A stretch of 5,933 nucleotides of DNA. Origin: Bacillota bacterium. GTDB lineage: Bacteria > Bacillota > Clostridia > Lachnospirales > Bianqueaceae. The translations under genes and the position numbers were made by a program. The stretch's first letter is position 1. Each line of letters begins with the position of its first letter. The notes beneath the pieces are model-generated. The model was not told the DNA's origin and searched no databases. It saw nothing but the letters and a program-made list of their open reading frames with translations. Shown piece by piece: positions 1 to 5,933 of the stretch. The DNA lies in NCBI GenBank assembly GCA_017474705.1, contig JAFVHC010000317.1, forward strand, positions 1-5,933. Reading direction: 5' to 3'.

Positions 1-258
1 ACGGAAGGAAATGCGCCGACCCTGGATGTGCGTGATCTGGAAGCATATCTGAATGAGCATCCTACAGATGTTGCGGTCCTAACGATACCTCCTTTTGAGG
101 CCTTTGAAATTGCTGAAAGGCTCGCAACAGCCGGGGTGCCGGCCATTTGGAATTTTACATCGGCCGATCTTTCGGTATCCATTCCAGATGTCGTGATCGA
201 AAACATTCATCTGTCAGACAGCTTGATGACATTATCTTCGTATCTCAATCACAAATGA
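1..258 (+). CDS. rex: Redox-sensing transcriptional repressor Rex, C-terminal part (5' end outside window)
   Basis: Rex is a cytoplasmic homodimeric repressor that reads the NADH/NAD+ ratio and controls fermentation and anaerobic respiration genes. Only the last 85 codons are present, entering in frame at base 1; the N-terminal winged-helix DNA-binding domain and the GxGxxG nucleotide loop lie upstream. What is visible is the second half of the Rossmann domain: the segment DVAVLTIPPFEAFEIAERL (codons 23-41) matches the family pattern of a beta strand ending in T-[IV]-P followed by a helix. GVPAIWNFT (codons 46-54) corresponds to the family's G-[IV]-x-x-[IL]-x-N-F strand. The tail IENIHLSDSLMTL (codons 67-79) is the domain-swapped C-terminal helix, very close to clostridial Rex. 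The stop is TGA at 256-258, followed at once by a hairpin terminator. The truncation comes from the window edge, not from mutation. Identification is by remembered family motifs; target genes cannot be inferred. Confidence 0.9.
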   Translation, partial: TEGNAPTLDVRDLEAYLNEHPTDVAVLTIPPFEAFEIAERLATAGVPAIWNFTSADLSVSIPDVVIENIHLSDSLMTLSSYLNHK

Positions 259-262
259 TCAT

Positions 263-289
263 CGCTATATCGTATGATATAGCGTTTTT
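263..289 (+). terminator. Rho-independent terminator after rex
   Basis: A perfect 9-bp stem is formed by CGCTATATC (263-271) and GATATAGCG (276-284), with a GTAT loop (272-275) and five T residues directly after the stem (285-289). It begins 4 nt after the rex stop codon. Four of the nine pairs are G-C and the T-run is short, so termination may be partial. The queA ribosome binding site begins only 10 nt after the T-run, so read-through could supply queA transcripts. The loop and right arm also contain TATGAT (273-278), which resembles a -10 box. Confidence 0.75.
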
Positions 290-298
290 GATGGATAC

Positions 299-304
299 AG
301 GAGA
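299..304 (+). promoter_or_regulatory. Ribosome binding site of queA
   Basis: AGGAGA lies with 4-5 nt between its core and the ATG at 309. It selects that ATG over the in-frame ATG at 291, which lies upstream of this site and immediately after the terminator T-run. Starting at 309 also gives an N-terminus of the usual QueA form (METKDFYFDLPEELIAQ). Confidence 0.7.
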
Positions 305-308
305 ATGT

Positions 309-1364
309 ATGGAAACTAAAGACTTCTACTTTGATCTGCCGGAGGAGCTGATCGCACAGACACCGCTCAAAACGCGGTCCGATTCCAGGCTCATGGTCCT
401 GGACAGGAAAAACGGCAGCATAAAGCATGATCATTTTTATAATATCGCGGATTATCTTGCGGCCGGTGATTGCCTTGTCCTGAACGATACCAAAGTTCTT
501 CCGGCACGGTTGCTCGGTGCACGGGAGGATACCGGGTCTAATGTAGAACTGCTTTTGCTTAAGCGCTTGAATCGTGAGGAACTTTCCGAACTGCCTTTTC
601 AAGCGGATTGCTGGGAAGTGCTCGTGCGTCCGGGCAAGAGGGTACGTCCTGGGCATCGCCTGACCTTTGGAGAAGGGCTGCTGAAAGCCGAAGTCCTGAA
701 GATCATGGACGGCGGCAATCGTATCGTTCATTTCGAATTCGACGGCATCTTCGAGGAGATCCTGGATCAGCTGGGTCAGATGCCGCTTCCGCCATACATC
801 CATGAACGTCTCGAGGATCCTGATCGGTATCAGACGGTCTATGCAAGGGAAGAAGGGTCAGCTGCCGCGCCAACGGCCGGTCTGCATTTCACAACAGAGC
901 TTCTGGACCAGTTGAGAGAAAAGGGTGTCAAGATCGCTTTTATCACTCTTCATGTGGCACTGGGCACGTTCCGTCCCGTAAAGGTCGAAAAGATCGAAGA
1001 TCACGAAATGCACAGCGAGTATTATCAGATCAGCCGTGAGACTGCGGATCTGATCAATGAAACGAAACGGCAGGGCGGTCGGGTCATAGCAGTCGGTACG
1101 ACCAGCTGCCGTACCTTGGAATCTGCAGCACTCGCTGATGGGACCATACCGCCTTCCAGCGGATGGACACAGATATTCATTTATCCGGGCTACACTTTCA
1201 AAGTGCTCGATGGCCTGATCACTAATTTCCATCTGCCGGAATCTACGTTGATCATGCTGGTCAGCGCATTTGCCGGACGGGAACATGTACTTCATGCTTA
1301 TGCGGAAGCAGTGCTGGAGCGGTATCGTTTCTTTTCTTTTGGAGACTGTATGTTGATCCAATAG
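309..1364 (+). CDS. queA: S-adenosylmethionine:tRNA ribosyltransferase-isomerase QueA
   Basis: QueA transfers and isomerises the ribosyl part of S-adenosylmethionine onto 7-aminomethyl-7-deazaguanine already in tRNA position 34, giving epoxyqueuosine, the penultimate step of queuosine synthesis; it acts in the cytoplasm on GUN-anticodon tRNAs. The protein is 351 aa, normal for the family. Family blocks appear in order: FDLPEELIAQTPL (8-20), LVLNDTKVLPARL (56-68), WEVLVRPGKRV (102-112), GQMPLPPYI (156-164), YQTVYAREEGSAAAPTAGLHFT (174-195), ITLHVALGTFRPV (212-224), HSEYY (235-239), AVGTTSCRTLES (261-272), IYPGYTFKVLDGLITNFHLPESTL (291-314), then a closing FGDCMLI in place of the more usual GDAMLI. 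The start at 309 is set by the AGGAGA site; the reading frame is open further upstream into rex, but that stretch encodes rex in another frame. Nothing is broken. Unlike many bacteria, no tgt gene follows; the next gene is a phospholipid-type acyltransferase 96 nt downstream. Confidence 0.97.
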   Translation: METKDFYFDLPEELIAQTPLKTRSDSRLMVLDRKNGSIKHDHFYNIADYLAAGDCLVLNDTKVLPARLLGAREDTGSNVELLLLKRLNREELSELPFQADCWEVLVRPGKRVRPGHRLTFGEGLLKAEVLKIMDGGNRIVHFEFDGIFEEILDQLGQMPLPPYIHERLEDPDRYQTVYAREEGSAAAPTAGLHFTTELLDQLREKGVKIAFITLHVALGTFRPVKVEKIEDHEMHSEYYQISRETADLINETKRQGGRVIAVGTTSCRTLESAALADGTIPPSSGWTQIFIYPGYTFKVLDGLITNFHLPESTLIMLVSAFAGREHVLHAYAEAVLERYRFFSFGDCMLIQ

Positions 1365-1375
1365 GTTTGACCCGC

Positions 1376-1406
1376 TAAGGCTATCATGCTTCCGACGAAA
1401 GCCTTA
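1376..1406 (+). other. Weak hairpin in the queA-acyltransferase gap
   Basis: The 96-bp gap holds a 7-bp inverted repeat, TAAGGCT (1376-1382) and AGCCTTA (1400-1406), around a 17-nt loop. No T-run follows, so it does not look like an intrinsic terminator. A TATGAT (1405-1410) resembles a -10 box, but the bases 17 nt upstream (TATCAT) are a poor -35, and TTGACC (1367-1372) is too far away to pair with it. The stem may be a chance match; I can assign no function. Confidence 0.2.
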
Positions 1407-1443
1407 TGATCGATATGAACGAAAAGACGGCTAAGAATCTATC

Positions 1444-1451
1444 AGAAAGAG
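1444..1451 (+). promoter_or_regulatory. Ribosome binding site of the acyltransferase gene
   Basis: AGAAAGAG is purine-rich and ends 9 nt before the ATG at 1461. An in-frame TTG at 1455 is also possible, but would be only 3 nt from this site, so the ATG is preferred. The two choices differ by two residues. Confidence 0.5.
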
Positions 1452-1460
1452 CATTTGAAC

Positions 1461-2612
1461 ATGGAAGAGCAGAGTTTCGAAAAGGAATCCCTAAGACGCG
1501 ATCGAGCATGGCGGTTCCTGCATCCTTTGGTACGGCTTTACTTCCGAAAGTTTCATTGTTCCATGGAAACAGTCGATGTGGAAGGGCCTTATCTTCTGAT
1601 CGCAAACCATGCGTGCGATCTGGATCCGATCTTTGTCGGACTGTCCAGTCCCAAGCGTCCGCTCGCGTATGTCGCTAGTGAACATCTGATGCGGATGGGC
1701 TTCATCACCAAGGTCCTGACACGATATCTTTCTGTGATACCACGGCCGAAAGCTTCCATGGCGCTCGATACCATCCGTTCAGTAACCAAGGCACTCAAGG
1801 CGGGAACACCGGTCGTCCTCTTTGCAGAAGGTGATAATACATGGAACGGTATTTCCGGTTCGGTGTTCCCAGCAACGGGCAAGCTTGCAAGGATCATGAA
1901 AGTACCTTTGGTGACCTATCGTATGGAAGGCAACTATCTTACAAAGCCAAGATGGGCTGCCGGTACAAGGAAGGGATATGTCAAAGGGCGGATCGCGCAT
2001 GTGTATCAGCCGGATGAACTGGTGAAGATGCGCCCGGAAGAGATCGATGCCTGCATCGACCGGGATATCTATGTTGATGCGGATGCGCTGCAGCAACAGG
2101 ATCCGATCCGTTTCAAGGGCAGACGTCGTGCGGAGAATATAGAAAAAGCTGTTTTTATCTGTCCGGAATGTGAAAAGATCGGAACCATACATTCAAAAGG
2201 TGCAGAAGTCTACTGTTCAACATGCGGTCTGCTTGCTTCGATCGATCCTTATGGAAGCTTTACCAAAGGAAGGTTCAAATATCTGTCTGAATGGGATGGA
2301 TGGCAAAAGGATACTTTTCGTTTTTATCTTAAAGAAGGCCGAGAAGGAGAGCTTTTTCCGGCGGATGCGGTACTTACGCATCTGACGACCGGGGAACAGC
2401 AGCAAGTCCGCATTGCTCTGGATCCTGCAGCGCATGCAATGCTGATCGATGGAAAACCTGTAGAAATGACTTCCATCTCAGATCTTTCCATGGTCAGGAC
2501 TAATCGCCTTCTTTATACGGATGATAACGGGTATTATGAGATCAGGTCGGACACTGGCATCCTGCGTCCTTATCTTCTGGCATGGATAGAACTTAATAAA
2601 GAAGTGGAGTAA
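1461..2612 (+). CDS. PlsC-like lysophospholipid acyltransferase with C-terminal zinc ribbon
   Basis: This is a probable glycerolipid acyltransferase of the PlsC/LPLAT superfamily, of the type that adds a second acyl chain to lysophosphatidate or a similar lipid at the inner face of the membrane. The protein is 383 aa from the ATG. The catalytic HX4D motif is NHACDLD (H50, D55). The second block is around LSVIPRP (90-96). The third block reads FAEGDNTWNG (121-130) where canonical enzymes have FPEGTRS, and the fourth is KVPLVTYRMEGNY (147-159). After the acyltransferase domain comes a four-cysteine zinc ribbon, C234-x2-C237 and C252-x2-C255, then about 125 residues (259-383) with no motif I recognise. 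The protein is much longer than plain PlsC (about 240 aa), but acyltransferases with a zinc-ribbon tail are known to me in Bacillota. No clear N-terminal membrane anchor is seen. The next gene starts 5 nt after the TAA stop, so these genes form an operon. Acceptor and acyl donor cannot be deduced. Confidence 0.85.
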   Translation: MEEQSFEKESLRRDRAWRFLHPLVRLYFRKFHCSMETVDVEGPYLLIANHACDLDPIFVGLSSPKRPLAYVASEHLMRMGFITKVLTRYLSVIPRPKASMALDTIRSVTKALKAGTPVVLFAEGDNTWNGISGSVFPATGKLARIMKVPLVTYRMEGNYLTKPRWAAGTRKGYVKGRIAHVYQPDELVKMRPEEIDACIDRDIYVDADALQQQDPIRFKGRRRAENIEKAVFICPECEKIGTIHSKGAEVYCSTCGLLASIDPYGSFTKGRFKYLSEWDGWQKDTFRFYLKEGREGELFPADAVLTHLTTGEQQQVRIALDPAAHAMLIDGKPVEMTSISDLSMVRTNRLLYTDDNGYYEIRSDTGILRPYLLAWIELNKEVE

Positions 2613-2617
2613 TAGCT

Positions 2618-4045
2618 ATGATATTATTGAATGCGGCAGGATCGGAGATACAGCAGATCTTCTATGAAACAGCCGGTGTATGGAATCTGATCATGCAGTT
2701 GGGCATCATCGCTGTCATCGTATTGTTTTCCAATATGCTGCGGCGCTGTATCCCGTTTATCCGCAAGACTTTGATGCCGGTCTCCGTTCTGGCTGGTTTT
2801 ATCATGCTTGCACTGAAACTCATCCTTCAGCGGGTCTTCGGGATCGATGATCTTTTCGACATCGAAGTGCTCGATACCCTTGTGTATCACTGCATCGCGC
2901 TGGGATTCATTGCCATGAGCCTTCGTGTCAATGCGAAAACAGAGGAGAGTCACTCCGCTGCCGGGATCAAATCCGGAGCGGCTATCGTCGGATCTTATCT
3001 GATCCAGGGTCTGACAGGCCTGGTGATCACCATCCTGCTTTCATTCACTCTGAAACCGGGCTTATTCAAAGCAGCAGGCCTTCTATTGCCCATGGGTTAT
3101 GGACAAGGCCCCGGACAGGCCAACAATATAGGCACGACATATGAGACGTTCGGGTTCACCGGCGGCCAGAGCTTTGGCCTCGCGATCGCGGCAGCCGGCT
3201 ATATCTGTGCATGTACCGTCGGCGTTATCGTTTTGAACTATTGGAAGAACCATCATCAGATCGGTGTTTCCGGTGATGAAAAGCAGAAAGAAGAAACCTA
3301 TACGATCGATTTCTTCCAGGATAAGAACGAGATCCGTGTTTCCGATTCGATCGATAAGCTTTCCGTTCAGGTCGCAATGATGTTGGGTGTCTATCTTCTG
3401 ACTTTCCTTGTGACCAAGGGCCTTACTACCGCTTTGACTTTATGGGCGCCCGGTCTTGCCAAAATGCTCAATTCGATGCTTTGGGGCTTCAACTTCATTA
3501 TCGGTTCCGCGCTTGCCATGATGGTGAAGACGATCCTGGGCAAGTGTGAAAAGCGTGGGTGGATGAAGCTGCGCTATCAGAACAATTATCTGCTGAACCG
3601 GCTTTCAGGGTTTTTCTTTGATATCATGATCGTTGCAGGTATCGCTTGCATCGATCCTGAAGATCTGACCGGTTTGTGGCTGCCTTTCGTCCTGATGGCT
3701 GTTGCAGGCGGCATTGTGACGTGGTTCTATCTGAAGAAGATCAGCAAGAAGATCTACAAGGGGTATTATCATGAAGGTCTGATATCCATGTATGGCATGA
3801 TGACCGGTACCATCGGTTCCGGTATCCTGCTGCTGCGTCAGATCGATCCTGATTTTGAAACGCCCGCGGCCAATCATCTGGTCGTCGGTTCGAGCTACGC
3901 CATCGTTTTCGGAGCACCTCTTCTGATCCTGATCACAATGGCTGCCCGCTCAGACCTTATGTGTTATCTTGTTACGGGGATCATCGTCATTTATTTCACG
4001 CTTCTTATGCTATTCATCCATTTTTACAAGAAAGGGAAAGCCTGA
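2618..4045 (+). CDS. GltS-family (ESS) sodium/glutamate symporter homologue
   Basis: This is a polytopic inner-membrane carrier of 475 aa, assigned to the glutamate:Na+ symporter family. Hydrophobic segments lie near residues 24-42, 50-72, 86-102, 118-144, 183-207, 248-272, 285-306, 330-345, 353-371, 422-441 and 447-470. Two glycine-rich stretches in the two halves, GYGQGPGQANNIG (160-172) and YGMMTGTIGSGILLL (392-406), fit the re-entrant loops of the inverted-repeat fold of this family. The first is followed by TTYETFGFTGGQSFGLA (173-189), as in GltS proteins where a glycine-rich loop precedes T-x-[FY]-E. A charged loop (210-247) separates the halves. The protein is longer than E. coli GltS (about 400 aa) and its signatures differ, so the substrate may be glutamate or another anion. 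A GGAG (2606-2609) lies 8 nt before the ATG, inside the end of the preceding gene, so translation is probably coupled. The YfhO-family gene begins 9 nt after the stop. Confidence 0.82.
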   Translation: MILLNAAGSEIQQIFYETAGVWNLIMQLGIIAVIVLFSNMLRRCIPFIRKTLMPVSVLAGFIMLALKLILQRVFGIDDLFDIEVLDTLVYHCIALGFIAMSLRVNAKTEESHSAAGIKSGAAIVGSYLIQGLTGLVITILLSFTLKPGLFKAAGLLLPMGYGQGPGQANNIGTTYETFGFTGGQSFGLAIAAAGYICACTVGVIVLNYWKNHHQIGVSGDEKQKEETYTIDFFQDKNEIRVSDSIDKLSVQVAMMLGVYLLTFLVTKGLTTALTLWAPGLAKMLNSMLWGFNFIIGSALAMMVKTILGKCEKRGWMKLRYQNNYLLNRLSGFFFDIMIVAGIACIDPEDLTGLWLPFVLMAVAGGIVTWFYLKKISKKIYKGYYHEGLISMYGMMTGTIGSGILLLRQIDPDFETPAANHLVVGSSYAIVFGAPLLILITMAARSDLMCYLVTGIIVIYFTLLMLFIHFYKKGKA

Positions 4046-4054
4046 TACTGAACA

Positions 4055-5933
4055 ATGAAAAAGTATGGGTATTTGCATGTTTTCCTGATCGCTTTCGGAG
4101 CTGCGCTGCTGATCTTTCTGCCTGCCATGATCTGGGACCGCGGATATCTGATCTTCCTTGGTGATTTCAATTCGCAACAGATACCGTTCTATCATGTGGC
4201 ACACAGGGCGATCCGGTCCGGACAGTGGGGGTGGAACTGGCAGACCGACCTTGGTGTCAGTTTTATCGGCAGCTACAGCTTTTATCTGCTCGGGAGCCCG
4301 TTTTTCTGGCTGACCGTTCCATTCCCTGAAAGTGTGATCTCATATTTCATGGGACCGCTTTTGGTCCTGAAATTCGCCTGTGCGGCTGTTACTTCCTATG
4401 GATGGCTCAGACGCCATGTCAGATCGCCGCAGGCAGCTGTGCTGGGTGCGCTGTTATACGCGTTTTCCGGTTTTTCGATCTATAATATCTTTTTCAACCA
4501 TTTCCATGAGGCAATGGTCTTTTTCCCGCTGCTTTTGATCGGTCTGGATGAGCTCATGGAGAATGGGACCAAAGGCGCTTTCGCGCTGGCCGTATTCGTC
4601 AACGCTGTCGTCAGTTATTTCTTTTTCGTCGGAGAAGTCGTTTTTACTGTCGTATACTTCTTTGTGCGCATTGCTACATATGGGTATTCCTTCAGTTGGA
4701 AGAAGTTCGGGCTGGCGGCATTGGAATCCGTATTGGGCTTTCTCTTGAGCCAGTTTCTTTTCCTGCCGTCCCTTGTCGTCATGTTGTCGAACAGCCGTGT
4801 CAGCAATTTCGCTGATGGCCTTGATATTTGGATCTATGTAAATAATCAAAGGTTCTTCGTGATCCTTTCAAGTTTCTTGTTCCCGAACGAACTGCCTTCC
4901 AAGCAGGTTTTATTTCCGGACGCCAGTGTGCGGTGGACGTCACTGACAGCGTATCTGCCGTTGTTTGGCGTAAGCGGAGCGCTTGCCTATGTACGTACGC
5001 ATAAGAGGAACTGGCTCAGTGTCCTGCTGAAAGTACTTCTGATCATGGCACTGGTCCCCGGCCTCAACAGTCTGTTCGTGGCTTTCAACCGATCGTTCTA
5101 TACGCGCTGGTTCTATATGTTCGTCCTGATGCTTTCTCTCGCTACGGTCAAGGTCGTTGATGAGGGCAGAGTGCGTATCCTCGAAAAATCAGCCATGCAG
5201 GTGCTGATCGTGACCGGCATCATAGTCCTGATCATAGGTCTGACGCCGGACAAAGTACGGGAAGATACCTGGAGGATCGGTTTGTTCGCGCAGGATTGTG
5301 TGTGGCAGTTTGCTGTGATCGTTGGGACTGCGCTGATCTCCCTAGGTATCCTTTTATTGCTGCTTGATGATATGCGCCAAAAACCGGAGCGTGCTATACG
5401 GAACATGATCATTGCAGTGCTGGTGATCTCCGTGTTCTATGGGAACTTTTACATGGTCTGGGGGAAACTTCGTTCCTATGATACCCATGAGTACTTCATT
5501 CCCGACGTTCTGGAAGGAACACTTGAGACAGATGAAACACGGTTTTTCAGAATCGATCAGGATGATTCCTGCATCAATGTCGGAATGTTCTGGGATGTGC
5601 CTGATATCCAGGCTTTCCATAGTCTGGTGCCGGCTTCCATTTTCGAGTTTTATGAATTCATCGACGAGGAGCGCAGTGTAAAATCAGCTCCCTCATATGA
5701 TAACTACGCCATTCGGGCGTTGCTGTCCGTAAAATACTTCGCAGATTCGCATGATGAGGGCGATGATTTTCAAAGTTCCAAAGAAGTCGACGGAGAGATC
5801 GAATATAAGAACCGGATGCCCGGCTTTGTGCTGATCGGCACACAGAACGATCATGATATTTATGAAAACCAGTATTTTCTGCCCATGGGCTTTACCTATG
5901 ATCGGTTCTGTACCAGATCAGAGGCGGAGGATA
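4055..5933 (+). CDS. YfhO-family membrane protein, probable GT-C-type glycosyltransferase (3' end outside window)
   Basis: The first 626 codons of a large polytopic protein are present, open to the last base. YfhO proteins run to roughly 850-900 aa, so perhaps two thirds is visible. Bacillus and Listeria YfhO proteins act outside the membrane with a CsbB-type enzyme that makes a lipid-linked sugar, and decorate teichoic acids; that role is inferred here. The N-terminal helix (8-26) leads to the extracytoplasmic loop GDFNSQQIPFY (36-46), whose Asp37 sits where GT-C enzymes carry their catalytic acidic residue. About ten more hydrophobic segments follow, the last near 451-469, including FNRSFYTRWFYM (344-355). 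The soluble region starts near 470 and has family-like stretches LLSVKYF (556-562) and YENQYFLPMGFTYD (603-616). The ATG is the first start after an in-frame TGA at 4049-4051. No good ribosome binding site precedes it; the nearest purine run (4031-4040) is 14 nt or more away, so coupling to the upstream gene is likely. Confidence 0.87.
   Translation, partial: MKKYGYLHVFLIAFGAALLIFLPAMIWDRGYLIFLGDFNSQQIPFYHVAHRAIRSGQWGWNWQTDLGVSFIGSYSFYLLGSPFFWLTVPFPESVISYFMGPLLVLKFACAAVTSYGWLRRHVRSPQAAVLGALLYAFSGFSIYNIFFNHFHEAMVFFPLLLIGLDELMENGTKGAFALAVFVNAVVSYFFFVGEVVFTVVYFFVRIATYGYSFSWKKFGLAALESVLGFLLSQFLFLPSLVVMLSNSRVSNFADGLDIWIYVNNQRFFVILSSFLFPNELPSKQVLFPDASVRWTSLTAYLPLFGVSGALAYVRTHKRNWLSVLLKVLLIMALVPGLNSLFVAFNRSFYTRWFYMFVLMLSLATVKVVDEGRVRILEKSAMQVLIVTGIIVLIIGLTPDKVREDTWRIGLFAQDCVWQFAVIVGTALISLGILLLLLDDMRQKPERAIRNMIIAVLVISVFYGNFYMVWGKLRSYDTHEYFIPDVLEGTLETDETRFFRIDQDDSCINVGMFWDVPDIQAFHSLVPASIFEFYEFIDEERSVKSAPSYDNYAIRALLSVKYFADSHDEGDDFQSSKEVDGEIEYKNRMPGFVLIGTQNDHDIYENQYFLPMGFTYDRFCTRSEAED

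Noticed and set aside
263..284. The 22-bp dyad after rex as a repressor operator, perhaps for Rex itself
   Set aside because: It does not resemble the TTGTxAA-type Rex site, and the T-run directly after the stem favours a terminator.
147..308. An N-terminal extension of QueA by 54 residues, using the open frame back to 147
   Set aside because: This stretch overlaps the end of rex and the terminator in another frame; the translated extension has no QueA-like sequence, and the ATG at 309 has a proper ribosome binding site.
285..308. A preQ1 riboswitch ahead of queA
   Set aside because: Only about 20 nt separate the terminator from the start codon, too short for a preQ1 aptamer, and no such fold is visible.
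249..803. A 184-aa reading frame on the minus strand opposite queA
   Set aside because: It is the antisense shadow of a strongly conserved gene and shows no recognisable motif.
1406..1678. A 90-aa reading frame in the queA-acyltransferase gap
   Set aside because: It runs mostly inside the acyltransferase gene in another frame, has no ribosome binding site and no family-like sequence, while the acyltransferase frame carries the conserved motifs.
4454..5843. Several minus-strand frames of 60-130 aa opposite the YfhO gene
   Set aside because: The plus-strand frame is open from 4055 to the window end with a membrane-protein pattern and family motifs; the minus-strand frames are compositional shadows rich in Lys, Asp and Gln.
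1..5933. Mobile element, phage, CRISPR or defence genes
   Set aside because: No transposase, integrase, terminal repeat or regularly spaced repeat was seen; all genes are intact housekeeping or membrane types on one strand, with similar composition.

Overview
This window is an ordinary chromosomal stretch of a Gram-positive-type bacterium in the Bacillota (Firmicutes). The grounds are a Rex repressor whose C-terminus resembles the clostridial type, a bacterial QueA, a zinc-ribbon PlsC-like acyltransferase and a YfhO-family membrane protein. Base composition looks close to 50% GC, and the codon style (many ATC, CTG and GAT codons) would fit a mid-GC gut lineage such as Erysipelotrichia. That placement is a guess from overall feel, not a result.

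Layout, all on the + strand and almost completely coding: (1) 1-258 is the 3' end of rex, cut by the window edge. (2) 263-289 is a perfect 9-bp hairpin plus T-run, a likely intrinsic terminator. (3) 309-1364 is queA, complete, 351 aa. (4) 1365-1460 is a 96-bp gap with a weak hairpin and no convincing promoter. (5) 1461-2612 is a PlsC-like acyltransferase with a C-terminal zinc ribbon. (6) 2618-4045 is a GltS-family (ESS) sodium/glutamate symporter homologue. (7) 4055 to the window end is the first 626 codons of a YfhO-family, GT-C-like polytopic membrane protein, cut by the window edge.

The last three genes are separated by only 5 and 9 nt and are very probably co-transcribed. All three products act at or in the cytoplasmic membrane: phospholipid acylation, solute uptake, and probable glycosylation of cell-surface polymers. 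queA may lead the same transcript or be a separate unit. Rex senses NADH/NAD+, and QueA makes epoxyqueuosine in tRNA. No functional link between those two and the membrane genes is visible beyond adjacency.

I found no tRNA, rRNA, CRISPR, insertion sequence, phage gene or recognisable riboswitch. I do not see a previously undescribed system. The points most worth a second look are the hairpin whose loop overlaps a -10-like element just ahead of queA, the atypical acyltransferase motif and zinc ribbon, the divergent GltS signature, the lack of a ribosome binding site for the YfhO gene, and a strong excess of GATC across the window.
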